64,000 bases of DNA from Acidaminococcus sp. (GTDB lineage Bacteria; Bacillota; Negativicutes; Acidaminococcales; Acidaminococcaceae): assembly GCA_022482815.1 (NCBI GenBank), contig JAKVOM010000001.1, positions 1,550,001 through 1,614,000 on the forward strand, in the 5' to 3' direction. Below are positions 1 through 8,168 of this stretch, in pieces (positions within the stretch are counted from its first letter, which is position 1; each line of letters starts with the position of its first letter). A program made the translations under genes and the position numbers. Under the pieces are notes generated by a model, which searched no databases, was not told the origin of the DNA, and saw nothing but the letters and a program-made list of their open reading frames with translations.

Positions 1-220
1 AAATGACGATCTCCAGCAGCTGAATTGGTGACGTTAATTTATTCTCGACATGAGAATACGTGTCATACAATGCCTTTACATCCATCCCTTCTACCATGGC
101 ACGCACCAAGCGAACAGGATCGTCATTAGGGATTTGTACTTCAAAATTTAGAGGAAGAAAAAGTTGATAAGAACTGCCAATTTTTGTATAATCCTTTTGT
201 GTAGGTTTGTTTTTTGGCAT
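1..220 (-). CDS. IS1182-family transposase, N-terminal 73 residues (runs off the window)
   Basis: The ATG is at 218-220 on the minus strand and the frame stays open to base 1. The 73 residues start MPKNKPTQKDYTKIGSSYQ and appear identical to the N-terminus of the 542-residue transposase at 20657-22285. This part is the N-terminal DNA-binding region; the catalytic DDE core is outside the window. Identity at DNA level suggests recent transposition within this genome. Confidence 0.88.
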   Translation of the reverse strand, partial: MPKNKPTQKDYTKIGSSYQLFLPLNFEVQIPNDDPVRLVRAMVEGMDVKALYDTYSHVENKLTSPIQLLEIVI

Positions 221-325
221 ATTTAAATTCTACACCAAGGCGCGGTCTCATTCAATGAGGCCGCGCCTTGCTTTTACCTTGTTTTTGATACAAAAGGGGC
301 CGTCGCAAAATGCGACAGCCCCTTT
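1..325 (-). mobile_element. End of an IS1182-family element (left window edge)
   Basis: Read on the minus strand, these 325 bases match by eye the first 325 bases of the complete element near 20552: same outer end (AAAGGGGCTGTCGCA), same hairpin, same leader, same transposase start. The match stops at base 325, after the CCCCTTT run, which fixes the outer edge of the element. The rest lies beyond the window, so it cannot be said whether this copy is intact. Confidence 0.9.
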
Positions 326-556
326 ACGCTGGTCGTCGGTCGCTGGCCGCGGGTCGCTCGTGGAAGAAAAATTGCGAGGGCATTTTTCTACGAACTTATA
401 AAAATAAAACTTAAAAATTAGGTTAAGTGCTAAATTTCAGGTTTTATATCATATCTTATTTGAATCAAAAGCTTTAACACTCTGCTGCGGGCTAGGCTAA
501 ATGCCATATGCTAAAAGCCAAAAGCGCTTTTTATTTTTTCACAGCTCCTTTTGCAT
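326..556 (-). repeat. Dispersed intergenic repeat, copy D (inverted relative to copies at 13407 and 22487)
   Basis: Read on the minus strand this matches the copy at 22487-22752 in the same order. It has a GGCATTTAGCC-like word, then GTTAAAGCTTTTGATTCAA, then a hairpin whose better-kept arm is CTAAATTTCAGGTTTTAT, then ATAAGTTCG. It also contains half of the GCTGTGAAA terminator stem (ttttcacagctcc, 537-549). It fills most of the gap between the IS end and the LysR gene, and no gene is seen in it. Confidence 0.65.
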
Positions 557-617
557 ATCATCACTTATTTGGTTGGAAAGCCTTAAAACTCAAAACTCAA
601 AACTCAAAACTCAAAAC

Positions 618-1532
618 TCATAATTTTTCCCCAGTCTCCGCTTCCTCTTCTGCGGCAAAATGGGCACGGACGATATCCTCGAAACACTGTATGACGGGAT
701 TGTCTTCGGCTTCTTTGCGGCGGACCAGAATGGCTGTCATTTCTTTTTGCTCCATCTCAACAGGTATCTCCTTCATCGTGCCTTCCTGCAGCTCACGGTG
801 TACGACAAATTCCGGGAGAAAGGCAATGCCAATGTTGCTTAAGATGCACTGTTTGATGGCTTCGAGGCTCCATACGTCCATTTCCTGGGCGAGGGTGATG
901 CATTTTTCCCGCAGATAACTGTGGAAGAAGGTCAGATACAGGGCCCGGGCATCGTTCAAAAGCAAACAGAGCGGCTTTGTCTGGTTTGGCGTGATAAAAT
1001 CACTGTCCTCTTCCGAGAGTTTGGGGGAGGCAACGAGCACGAGCGGATACTTGCGCAGCGGCTGGACAGAAAAGGATGGCGGATAATTCCCGACACCGTA
1101 GTGCAGCGCGACATCCGCCTGCCCCAGACGCATTTTGTCGTAAATGGAAAAGCAGTTTTCTACTTGCAGGGAAAGCCGCACAGCAGGGGCCTTTTTGCGA
1201 AATTCTTCCAGAATCGGCTGCAAATGGTATGTTAATAACGACTCAGGAAGCAGGACGGTCAGACTACCAGTGAGTGCGTCTGACTGGCAAAAGGAGAGCA
1301 GTTTGTCGGAGGCAGCGAGAACATTTTCAATGTAAGGCTGGACAGATGCACCGACTGAGGAGAGCTGCTGCTGATGGCCGCGCCGCTCGAACAAGGGAAC
1401 ACCTAATTCTTTTTCCAATTGCTTCATCTGAAAGGTGACAGTGGAGGGAGCGTAGGACAGTGCCTGAGCTGCCTTTTGAAAGCTGCCCGTCCGTGTAATG
1501 GCCTGGAACGTACGCAGGTATTTAAGATCCAT
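618..1532 (-). CDS. LysR-type transcriptional regulator
   Basis: A 304-residue protein of normal LysR length. Residues 1-60 form the winged helix-turn-helix, opening MDLKYLRTF and containing TFQMKQLEKELGVPLFER. From about residue 90 to 295 comes the periplasmic-binding-like effector domain. The gene is divergent from the DUF2000 gene at 1655 across a 122-bp spacer that carries an inverted repeat over the other gene's -35. By the usual LysR arrangement it probably controls that neighbour and itself. The effector is unknown. Family call is firm; the target is inferred from position only. Confidence 0.9.
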   Translation of the reverse strand: MDLKYLRTFQAITRTGSFQKAAQALSYAPSTVTFQMKQLEKELGVPLFERRGHQQQLSSVGASVQPYIENVLAASDKLLSFCQSDALTGSLTVLLPESLLTYHLQPILEEFRKKAPAVRLSLQVENCFSIYDKMRLGQADVALHYGVGNYPPSFSVQPLRKYPLVLVASPKLSEEDSDFITPNQTKPLCLLLNDARALYLTFFHSYLREKCITLAQEMDVWSLEAIKQCILSNIGIAFLPEFVVHRELQEGTMKEIPVEMEQKEMTAILVRRKEAEDNPVIQCFEDIVRAHFAAEEEAETGEKL

Positions 1533-1574
1533 GATATCCTCACCTTCTCAAATTTTATAATATTAAAGTTTAAA

Positions 1575-1598
1575 TGCAATATATTCAATTTGATTGCA
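1575..1598. promoter_or_regulatory. Candidate LysR operator between the divergent genes
   Basis: Inverted repeat TGCAAT-N12-ATTGCA in the LysR/DUF2000 spacer, AT-rich inside, in the general T-N11-A style of LysR boxes. Its right half overlaps the -35 of the rightward promoter, so occupancy would directly affect that promoter. Confidence 0.5.
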
Positions 1599-1618
1599 AT
1601 ATTATTCTCCATTATAAT
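1590..1618 (+). promoter_or_regulatory. Sigma-70-type promoter for the DUF2000 gene
   Basis: TTGATT at 1590-1595, a 17-base spacer, and a perfect TATAAT at 1613-1618, placed 36 bases ahead of the GTG start at 1655. Confidence 0.65.
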
Positions 1619-1654
1619 AACAGAGGTATCAACGGTTGACAAGGAGGTTTTGAA

Positions 1655-2065
1655 GTGAAATTTGATACGAAAATCAAGATTGTTTTGTGGGATGGACTTG
1701 AGACTTGGCAGGCTCTGAATGTGAATGCATTTTTGATGAGCGGGATTGCCGGTACGCAGAATATTATCGGCAAACCGTATATGGATGCGGACGGCCAGGA
1801 ATATCTGCCCATGTCACAGCAGCCTGTCATGATTCATAGCGCCAGTAAAGAAGAGCTGCAGGAATTACTGCAGAAAACCATAGCCAGAGGAGATATCGCA
1901 GTCGCCATCTATCCGGAAGAATTGTTCGAAACCTTTGATGATGAGGCTAATCGCGCGGCCGTAGCCCGTTTTGCCACGGAAGACCTGAATCTTGTCGGCA
2001 TCGGTTTAAGAGGAAAGAAGAACGCGATTGATCGGCTGACGAAAGGGCTGCCGCTGCATAAGTAA
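1655..2065 (+). CDS. DUF2000 family protein
   Basis: A 136-residue cytoplasmic protein. The start is GTG, chosen because AAGGAGG (1641-1647) lies 7 bases upstream and no better start exists. Features typical of DUF2000 (a peptidyl-tRNA-hydrolase-II-like fold) are the opening KIVLWDGLETWQALNVNAF, the central MSQQPVMIHSASKEELQELL and the late NLVGIGLRGKKNAIDRLTKG. The family has no proven reaction. It is a single-gene unit with its own promoter and a terminator at 2159-2194, divergent from a LysR regulator, which suggests inducible expression. Function not assigned. Confidence 0.8.
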   Translation: MKFDTKIKIVLWDGLETWQALNVNAFLMSGIAGTQNIIGKPYMDADGQEYLPMSQQPVMIHSASKEELQELLQKTIARGDIAVAIYPEELFETFDDEANRAAVARFATEDLNLVGIGLRGKKNAIDRLTKGLPLHK

Positions 2066-2158
2066 AATGCGCGGGGCGTTGGTAGCTAGCCACAGGTCGG
2101 ACTGACGGAAGCAAATCGATAAGCGGTTTGCTGAGAATAAATGAAAAATGAGTCAATG

Positions 2159-2194
2159 AAAAATCGGATTCCTTAGGAAATCCGATTTTTTGTT
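2159..2194 (+). terminator. Rho-independent terminator after the DUF2000 gene
   Basis: Stem AAATCGGATT / AATCCGATTT with a short loop and a T run (TTTTTTGTTT). A near-identical stem ends the gene at 8169-8969. Confidence 0.8.
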
Positions 2195-2673
2195 TACTGC
2201 CAAAAGCTAACTGATTCCCTGCTGAAATCTTTCTCCAGGAATTTGTCAAAGAGCTGCCCACACGATAGGATTTATCCGTTCTGTCGAAAGTTTTGTCAAA
2301 GGCCGTATGCTAAATGCTGTTTTTTTTTATACCCTTCGTGCCGAGGCCGCACCACGCTGCCGAAACGTCACAGCTTTTTTTGCACGTAAGCGCCAAAGCT
2401 TTAACCTATAGCAAATGTAACAAACAACTCATAAAATAAGCTTATGTTCTTTAAACTTATCAAAATCTATTGATTATTAAAATAAGTTATATTACAATTA
2501 GCTCGTAACTAGGAATTCATATTATATTTGATTCGTTTTGTATTAAATGTCCACGTAGTATGTTTTCCTAAAAATAAAAAATAGGATAGTAAAGCGTTCG
2601 CAGGGGGGAACGTCATTTTCAGGAGGAGATAGGGATTTCTGCACGCTACTTGTCCGGGTAGGAGATGAGTAGT
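2195..2673. other. Intergenic region before the autotransporter
   Basis: About 480 bases without a supported gene. Bases 2295-2400 hold degraded copies of words found in the dispersed intergenic repeats (GCTAAATGCTGTTTT, CACAGCTTTTTTTGC). From 2400 to 2590 the DNA is very AT-rich and is the likely promoter region, but no convincing -35/-10 pair could be picked. A second AGGAGGAG at 2621-2628 has no start codon at a usable distance. Confidence 0.4.
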
Positions 2674-5600
2674 ATGTCAAAGGTGAAATTCAACAGGAAG
2701 TTATTCAATGGAAAGTCAGTTGGGAAAAATGCTCTGCTGACTTTATTTGTGTTGTTGTCTTTATCTTCAGGACGCGCATATGCTGCCATTAATTACGGAC
2801 AAGTCTATGCAGATGGTGGTAGAGCAACTATTCAAGGCAACGGAACGATTATTTTTAGCTCAACCAGTGACAGCGATAGTGCCATTTATGCCAATAATGG
2901 GGCTGTAGTTGCCGTTGGGTCTACAGATACCACTTCCACGTATGAAAACATTACAGCTAATGGGGAAGTTCTTGCTGATAATAGCAGTAAAATTAGTCTC
3001 TATGCGGATACCGTGACCCTTAACAGGTCAGCCAGTGACGCTGCCGTGACGGCCTCGGATGGGTCGACTATCACGATTGGTAGTTCGAAAACTACGTCTA
3101 TTACGACGACAGGGGAAGTCCTTGCTACCGATGATAACGGATCAGCCTCAACCATAACGCTGACGGCAGACGATATTACGATGAATTACAGCCCGAATTC
3201 CTATTATTCGACTGAATATGGCGGTGATGAGGATCATACGCTCTATGCCGACGGAGGCAGCAGTATTACCGTTACGGCAACGGATGATGTTGATATTAAC
3301 GGACCGATTGGCGCTGTTGGCTCCGGAAGCAGCATCAACGTCGACGGATCGGACATTTCTATTACCCATAATACAGTTGGGACAGGGAACTATGAATTAG
3401 AAACAGAAGGCATTCATGTAGAAAGTGGTGCTTCTATTCGCATCGGCAGTGACAGCACGGAGAGTTTAACTATTGATGTGGAAAATGGCAGTGGCGATTC
3501 TACCATTGTAGTAGATGGCAATGCTTCAACGCTGAACCTTTATGGCAATACTATCTCTGTCACAACGACTGATGGTATTCTCAATGGCGATCTTAGCTCA
3601 ACGAGTACTCTTGAGATGGGATACGCCGGCGGTACGCTCAATATCGGAACGGAAAATACCGAATCCATTACGATTAGTGGTGTTCTTCGGACCGTTGGCT
3701 CGGGAGCCGCGACGACTCTTCTGGGATCTTCCATTACAACAGGCGATGTTGCGACATATCATAGCGGTACAACGACCATTGGGTCGGCAAGTACAGACAC
3801 GGTTATCATGGAATCTTTGATGGCCCTTTATAATTCTACGGCGACAGTTCTTGGTGATTTGATTACGCTTGAAGCTGAAACTTATGAATGGAATGGACGT
3901 GAGCTTACCAATGGTTACTCTGTTTATTCTGCTGACGGCAGTACGATAACTATCGGCAGTGATGATACGTCCAAAGTTACAGTTGAAGGCCACGTGGAAG
4001 TGGACGGTGCAGACCTTACCATCAAGGGCAATGAAATTGTAATCGGCACGACGGGAACCTCAGATCTCGCTATTGAGCAAACCGATGGAGGGACGGTTAC
4101 CATTGGTGACGATGCAACCGAGTCAGTTCTTATTAACAGTGCCATTTTAATAGAGGGTGACGACGGCGATAATGTGATGAAGATTACCGGGGATGCAGTT
4201 ACCTTGAATGGCATGATAAATATGTATGGGAGTGATGCTTTCCTTTCGGTAGATGGGACGAATATTACTCTCACAGAAGATGAGTCTATAGATCCCAGTG
4301 ATATGCCATACGCTGTCTCGGCTATGTGGGGCAGTGTCCTGTCTTTAGGCAGCAGTCGGACCGAATCTCTTTCAATTGTTGGACAGGTAGTATCCTGGTC
4401 ACTGGAAGATGGGGTGGATACGGAAGTTAATCTCGATGGACAGACTATTACTTTGGAAAACGGCGCTCTTGCTACAGGAAATGGGGCCGTCGTTACTATA
4501 GGTGGTGCAGGAGTCACGGAAACGCTTACCGGTGACCTTACGGCTACGGACGAAGGTGTCCTTACAGCTACCTTATCCGGCACTTATACGGGTGATGCTG
4601 TGGCTTCGGATGCCGGTTCTTTAACCCTGACAGCCGGTTCTGTAACAGGCAATCTTACATCAACGGAATCCGGCAGTACACTTACGGCAGATGTGTCCGG
4701 AACTTTGACGGGCGATGCAGCGGCGACGGACAGCGGCACGCTGACGCTCTCCGCGGACTCTATTATCGGAGACATTTCTACCTCCGATAGTGGTGTGCTT
4801 ACTGCTACTGTAAGCAGTACCTTTACAGGTGCGGCGACGGACGACGCCGATACGATGACACTGAATCTTGAAAGCGGCTCCACGTGGAACCTGACGGATT
4901 CTTCTACCGTAAACACGCTGAATGCCGACGGGGCCGCCGTAAATCTCATGGATGGTACGCTGGGTCAAACTCTGACGATGGATACCTTTGCCGGTGATGG
5001 AGCGACAGTCTATCTCGATGCCGATGGTTCGACCAATACGGGCAACGACCACGTATACGTCACGGGGACTCACACGGGCACGACATATCTGCATCTGAGC
5101 AGCACGTCCAATACCTGGTCGGGCGCGTTGGGCACTGTTCTTGCAAGCGTCGGTGATGAACAGGGTTCCTTTGTAAGTGATGGGGAGACAGAAGCGGCTC
5201 TCTACTACTATGACCTGAAACTTATGAGTACGACGGATAACGTGACGGACGGCTACAATACGGATTGGTATCTTGGCAGGTACACGAAAAATGCCACGAA
5301 CAGCGAGGGGCATCACACGACAGTAGTCCGCAACCTCGGCGGCATTGCGGGATCGAACTACCTCCTCTGGAGAAGTGACATGGATACGCTCTTCCGCCGC
5401 CTCGGCGAAGCCGATGGTACGCTTACTCCTAATACGGATAATGGCATCTGGGCAAGAGCCAAAGGCAAGAAGTTCAGCCGCGTGAGTGATTTCCTCGTGA
5501 ACTCGAAATACAATGAGTATGAAGTGGGTTATGACTGGCTTCATGAGGAGACGGATAAGAAGGAACACGTCATGGGTGTCGGCTTTGCTTACCTCGACGG

Positions 5601-6222
5601 TGATTCAACGTACGTCACAGGGAAGGGAGACCTTACGGGCTACACCCTCGGACTCTACGATACGCAGGTCTGGAAAGACGGTCAGTATCTCGACATTACC
5701 CTTAAGGGATCGCGGTACGAGAATGAATTCGATTACACGGCGCTTGGACGTGGTATTGAGGGAGAGTCGACCAGTACGGGCTTCTCACTGGGCGCCGAAT
5801 ACGGCTACAAGAGAAAGTCTTCGAACGGCTGGTTCGTGGAACCGCAGGCTCAGTTTGTACTGGGACATTTCAGCAATGACTCCTTCACCGACTCGAACGG
5901 CGTCCATGTAGATGGCGAAACCATCCGTACGGCACTGGGACGTATCGGCGCGCGTGTCGGCTACGAAAGCCCGAAGTTCTCTGTCTACGCTAAGGCAAAC
6001 TGGTACCATGACTTTGGCGGCAACCATGTAACGACTATGTCTGTTGACACGGATTCGCTCCGCGTCCATGAGGACTATGGCGACACCTGGTTCTCCTACG
6101 GCCTTGGTGCTGCGTACAAGATTAATGACAAGACGCAGGCTTATTTCGACCTGGAACGGGGCGATGGGTCGACGTATGATGAGAATTGGAGCTGGGATGT
6201 CGGCCTTAAATTTAACTTCTGA
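2674..6222 (+). CDS. Autotransporter with repeat-built passenger (type V secretion)
   Basis: A surface protein of about 1182 residues. The ATG at 2674 is preferred because GGAG (2661-2664) lies 9 bases upstream; the ATG at 2665 has no spacing. Residues 1-40 form a long signal peptide ending near GRAYA. The Ser/Thr/Gly-rich passenger (about 40-900) is built from degenerate units around a T(I/L)xIGSxxTxS core (for example TITIGSDDTSKVTVEG, TLNIGTENTESITISG). These are followed around residues 615-740 by shorter LTGD-type units. Residues from about 925 to the end, starting GIWARAKGKKFSRV, form the autotransporter beta-barrel, which ends in the outer-membrane signature phenylalanine (GLKFNF). The barrel implies an outer membrane. 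The role is probably adhesion or surface coating; the ligand is unknown. Confidence 0.9.
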   Translation: MSKVKFNRKLFNGKSVGKNALLTLFVLLSLSSGRAYAAINYGQVYADGGRATIQGNGTIIFSSTSDSDSAIYANNGAVVAVGSTDTTSTYENITANGEVLADNSSKISLYADTVTLNRSASDAAVTASDGSTITIGSSKTTSITTTGEVLATDDNGSASTITLTADDITMNYSPNSYYSTEYGGDEDHTLYADGGSSITVTATDDVDINGPIGAVGSGSSINVDGSDISITHNTVGTGNYELETEGIHVESGASIRIGSDSTESLTIDVENGSGDSTIVVDGNASTLNLYGNTISVTTTDGILNGDLSSTSTLEMGYAGGTLNIGTENTESITISGVLRTVGSGAATTLLGSSITTGDVATYHSGTTTIGSASTDTVIMESLMALYNSTATVLGDLITLEAETYEWNGRELTNGYSVYSADGSTITIGSDDTSKVTVEGHVEVDGADLTIKGNEIVIGTTGTSDLAIEQTDGGTVTIGDDATESVLINSAILIEGDDGDNVMKITGDAVTLNGMINMYGSDAFLSVDGTNITLTEDESIDPSDMPYAVSAMWGSVLSLGSSRTESLSIVGQVVSWSLEDGVDTEVNLDGQTITLENGALATGNGAVVTIGGAGVTETLTGDLTATDEGVLTATLSGTYTGDAVASDAGSLTLTAGSVTGNLTSTESGSTLTADVSGTLTGDAAATDSGTLTLSADSIIGDISTSDSGVLTATVSSTFTGAATDDADTMTLNLESGSTWNLTDSSTVNTLNADGAAVNLMDGTLGQTLTMDTFAGDGATVYLDADGSTNTGNDHVYVTGTHTGTTYLHLSSTSNTWSGALGTVLASVGDEQGSFVSDGETEAALYYYDLKLMSTTDNVTDGYNTDWYLGRYTKNATNSEGHHTTVVRNLGGIAGSNYLLWRSDMDTLFRRLGEADGTLTPNTDNGIWARAKGKKFSRVSDFLVNSKYNEYEVGYDWLHEETDKKEHVMGVGFAYLDGDSTYVTGKGDLTGYTLGLYDTQVWKDGQYLDITLKGSRYENEFDYTALGRGIEGESTSTGFSLGAEYGYKRKSSNGWFVEPQAQFVLGHFSNDSFTDSNGVHVDGETIRTALGRIGARVGYESPKFSVYAKANWYHDFGGNHVTTMSVDTDSLRVHEDYGDTWFSYGLGAAYKINDKTQAYFDLERGDGSTYDENWSWDVGLKFNF

Positions 6223-6324
6223 TGTTATTAAAGGCACCTGCCTCTCCCTGGTGCTCGGCTGACCTCGCACGCATTTCGAGGCAGAGCTCTTTTTAGGGAA
6301 ACTTTTTCTGCCCGGCGCAGAACG

Positions 6325-6485
6325 GGGAGCCATTGATTCATTCGCAACTTCATCTACTTACGTTTGTGCCAGTTACGCTGTGTCGACAATTCCTTGAGTT
6401 ACACCCGGTAACCCTTCGGATTGTCTTCTTGCGTAACTGGCACATCCGCATGTATCTGAAGCTGTTCATTGAATCAATGGCTCCC
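6325..6485. repeat. Nested 161-bp imperfect palindrome
   Basis: Outer arms GGGAGCCATTGATTCA (6325-6340) and its exact complement (6470-6485) pair over 16 bp. Inner arms TGTGCCAGTTACG (6365-6377) and complement (6432-6444) pair over 13 bp. A third inner pairing is GACAATTCC/GGATTGTC. The flanking word CATCTACTT (6351-6359) recurs in the structure at 16895-17019. It codes for nothing recognisable. Confidence 0.75.
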
Positions 6486-6487
6486 TT

Positions 6488-6585
6488 GGGCGCATCTGCT
6501 GTGTCAGGCGTCCTTAGGAACCACTCGATATACTATTTTTGTATTATCTCGGGTCCCTAAGGACGCCTTCCTTGCAGCTGCACCC
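6488..6585. repeat. Second nested palindrome, directly adjoining the first
   Basis: Inner arms AGGCGTCCTTAGG (6506-6518) and exact complement (6556-6568). Outer arms GGGCGCATCTGC (6488-6499) and GCAGCTGCACCC (6574-6585) pair at 10 of 12 positions. The total is about 98 bp with an AT-rich 37-base centre. Confidence 0.7.
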
Positions 6586-6753
6586 ATCTTCTGTGCCGTT
6601 CATAAAAAGAAAATGAAAAACAGGTATGATATTAGGACATATGCTCCTAAATGGGGTGTATGTCTTGTTATTTTTGTTAAAAGAAGTTATCTTTCCCGCC
6701 GGTTGTTTTTCCGACTTTCGAAGCCGCTGGAGAGGCGACTGGCGTAAAAAGGG

Positions 6754-6800
6754 AAGGGGCTGTGAAAAAATGCGTTAGCATTTCTTCACAGCCTCTTTTT
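6754..6800. terminator. Terminator of the GGGCTGTGAAA family (between convergent genes)
   Basis: Stem GGGGCTGTGAAAAAATGC / GCATTTCTTCACAGCCTC with loop GTTA and a T run on the plus side. An A run precedes it (GTAAAAAGGGAA), so it may also serve the PAP2 gene on the minus strand. Confidence 0.75.
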
Positions 6801-6828
6801 GCACTTGGTACCTTTAGTGAAAGGTGAC

Positions 6829-7404
6829 CTATTCGCTCTTACCGTCTTCTGCTGCATCGCTTCTCCAGGAATGAGAGGAAAGATATCTCACAAGGAAAAT
6901 AGCTATACGGGATACGATATAGCCGATGAACATTCCTGCAAGCACGTCAGTGGGGTAGTGAACGCCGAGATAGAGCCTGGAAAAGGCAATGGCAGCGGCG
7001 ACGAGAAGGGCGGGAATGCTTAATTTTTTGGGCAGCAGTTCAAAGAAGACGAAGGCGACAGCAAAGGAACTCGTCGTGTGTCCGGACGGGAAGGAAAAAT
7101 CTGTCGGAGGGGGAATGAGGGGCATGATATCTTCATATGTAATGAAGGGACGCGGGCGAGCCATCCAATGTTTGAGAACGCCGTTAGTCAGAAAGGCATC
7201 TATCACGAAAGCCGCCAGTGCCGAAAGACCGACGAGCCTCGTTTTTTTGAAGAGGCAAAGGGAGACGGAGAGAAGTATCCACATGAGCCCGACGTTTCCA
7301 AGGTCCGTAACTTCTTCCCAGAAATGTGTACCGATATCGGTGCGCAGGGTCTCATGGATCCATAGGAGTATTGCATGGTCGATGCTTGTAATCAGTGCTT
7401 CCAT
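6829..7404 (-). CDS. PAP2-family membrane phosphatase (undecaprenyl-diphosphatase-like)
   Basis: A 191-residue integral membrane protein with about five hydrophobic segments. All three PAP2 catalytic motifs are visible: KHWMARPRP (KX6RP), FPSGHT (PSGH) and SRLYLGVHYPTD (SRX5HX3D). Enzymes of this type remove a phosphate from lipid-linked or soluble phosphates on the outer face of the inner membrane. Short bacterial members often recycle undecaprenyl pyrophosphate, but substrate cannot be fixed from sequence. It appears to be a single gene. Its promoter would lie in the 105-bp gap before the TetR gene's 3' end. Confidence 0.88.
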   Translation of the reverse strand: MEALITSIDHAILLWIHETLRTDIGTHFWEEVTDLGNVGLMWILLSVSLCLFKKTRLVGLSALAAFVIDAFLTNGVLKHWMARPRPFITYEDIMPLIPPPTDFSFPSGHTTSSFAVAFVFFELLPKKLSIPALLVAAAIAFSRLYLGVHYPTDVLAGMFIGYIVSRIAIFLVRYLSSHSWRSDAAEDGKSE

Positions 7405-7509
7405 CTTCCTTCATCTCCTTTCCTTCTTACAATGCTATCATAGACTAAATTATTAAACAAAAAGTAAAGCACAGATTAAAGATGCTGAAAGGATTTCTTC
7501 AAAAGAATT

Positions 7510-8061
7510 TCAGGCAGAAATCCGGGCAATGCGCTTCAAGCTCTGCCAGAAATAACGATAGACTTCCTCCTGAGTATCTTTTTGTCCCCGCTCTATCCAG
7601 GTCATGATGGCAATGGGCATGAGGTAACTGAGAAAATTGACAAAATAATCCTTTTCAGCCTCGCTCGTGCTCTCGGGAACGTCCCACAGGGAGCTGATTT
7701 CACGGAAATAGCGCTGATGGTTTTTAGCAAGGGCATCGAGACGATTGCATTTTTCAAGGGCTGCAAGAAGATCGGCATGCTTCATGATGAGACCTAAAAA
7801 AGAATAGAGGGTGGCACGGGGATGGTTTTTATCGGATGGGCGTGCGACAAAATCATCAAAGAGCCGGTCTGCCTGGTAGAGCAGGACATCGACTGGCGTG
7901 TCAAAAAGCCGGTAAAAAGTACTGCGGCTGACTGAAGATATGCGCTGGATGGATGCGATGGAAATCCGATTCGCCGGGGTGGTCTTTGCGAGAGCCAAGA
8001 CAACATCTACAATAAGCTGAGCCGATTTTTGAGCCCTGGGGTCTTTTGCAATGTGATACAT
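7510..8061 (-). CDS. TetR/AcrR-family regulator, probable repressor of the adjacent hydrolase
   Basis: About 183 residues from the ATG at 8061, which has AAAGGGA just upstream. An upstream in-frame ATG at 8100 lacks a ribosome site and would put 13 codons into the operator side. The N-terminal helix-turn-helix is near ISIASIQRISSVSRSTFYRLF (about residues 33-53). The C-terminal half is the variable ligand/dimer domain. It is divergent from the PhlG-like gene at 8169, and the spacer holds a 32-bp palindrome centred between them. This is the classic layout of a TetR repressor controlling an inducible enzyme. The inducer, perhaps the enzyme's aromatic substrate, is not known. Confidence 0.87.
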   Translation of the reverse strand: MYHIAKDPRAQKSAQLIVDVVLALAKTTPANRISIASIQRISSVSRSTFYRLFDTPVDVLLYQADRLFDDFVARPSDKNHPRATLYSFLGLIMKHADLLAALEKCNRLDALAKNHQRYFREISSLWDVPESTSEAEKDYFVNFLSYLMPIAIMTWIERGQKDTQEEVYRYFWQSLKRIARISA

Positions 8062-8107
8062 TTTTTCCCTTTCTGTTGTATTTCCTTGAAGAGAAGTCAT
8101 AAAGCCA

Positions 8108-8139
8108 TTTACTTATGCTACAATTGTATCATAAGTAAA
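8108..8139. promoter_or_regulatory. 32-bp palindromic operator between tetR-type gene and hydrolase gene
   Basis: TTTACTTATG, one base, TACAATTGTA, one base, CATAAGTAAA. The whole 32 bp is its own reverse complement except for the single C/T pair flanking the centre. It sits 29 bp before the hydrolase ATG and 46 bp before the regulator ATG. TACAAT inside it could be a -10 in either direction. Confidence 0.85.
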
Positions 8140-8168
8140 ACAGCTCAACAAGAAAGGCGGTTATCTAT

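Larger units (their letters stand above)
6223..6753. other. Non-coding stretch after the autotransporter, rich in inverted repeats
   Basis: About 530 bases with no supportable gene. A small hairpin (GCACC/GGTGC) lies near 6232-6252, followed by the two nested palindromes listed separately (6325-6485 and 6488-6585). The rest (6590-6753) is unremarkable AT-rich DNA. The structure may end autotransporter transcription or stabilise its mRNA. Confidence 0.5.

Noticed and set aside
618-842. Plus-strand frames at 508-918 and 660-842 across the LysR gene
   Set aside because: Opposite a well-supported LysR gene, no ribosome sites and no domain-like sequence.
4500-4860. CRISPR-like repetition within the autotransporter
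   Set aside because: The repetition is at protein level within a long open frame, with unequal units and no identical spacer-separated repeats. No CRISPR array was seen anywhere in the window.
4660-5568. 302-codon minus-strand frame within the autotransporter
   Set aside because: Antisense to the passenger/barrel junction and rich in Arg, Ile and Val as expected from the complement of a Ser/Thr/Gly/Asp-rich gene.
6333-6747. Two small plus-strand frames (75 and 92 codons) in the palindromic region
   Set aside because: They run through the inverted repeats, lack ribosome sites and overlap each other; the paired structure explains the sequence better.
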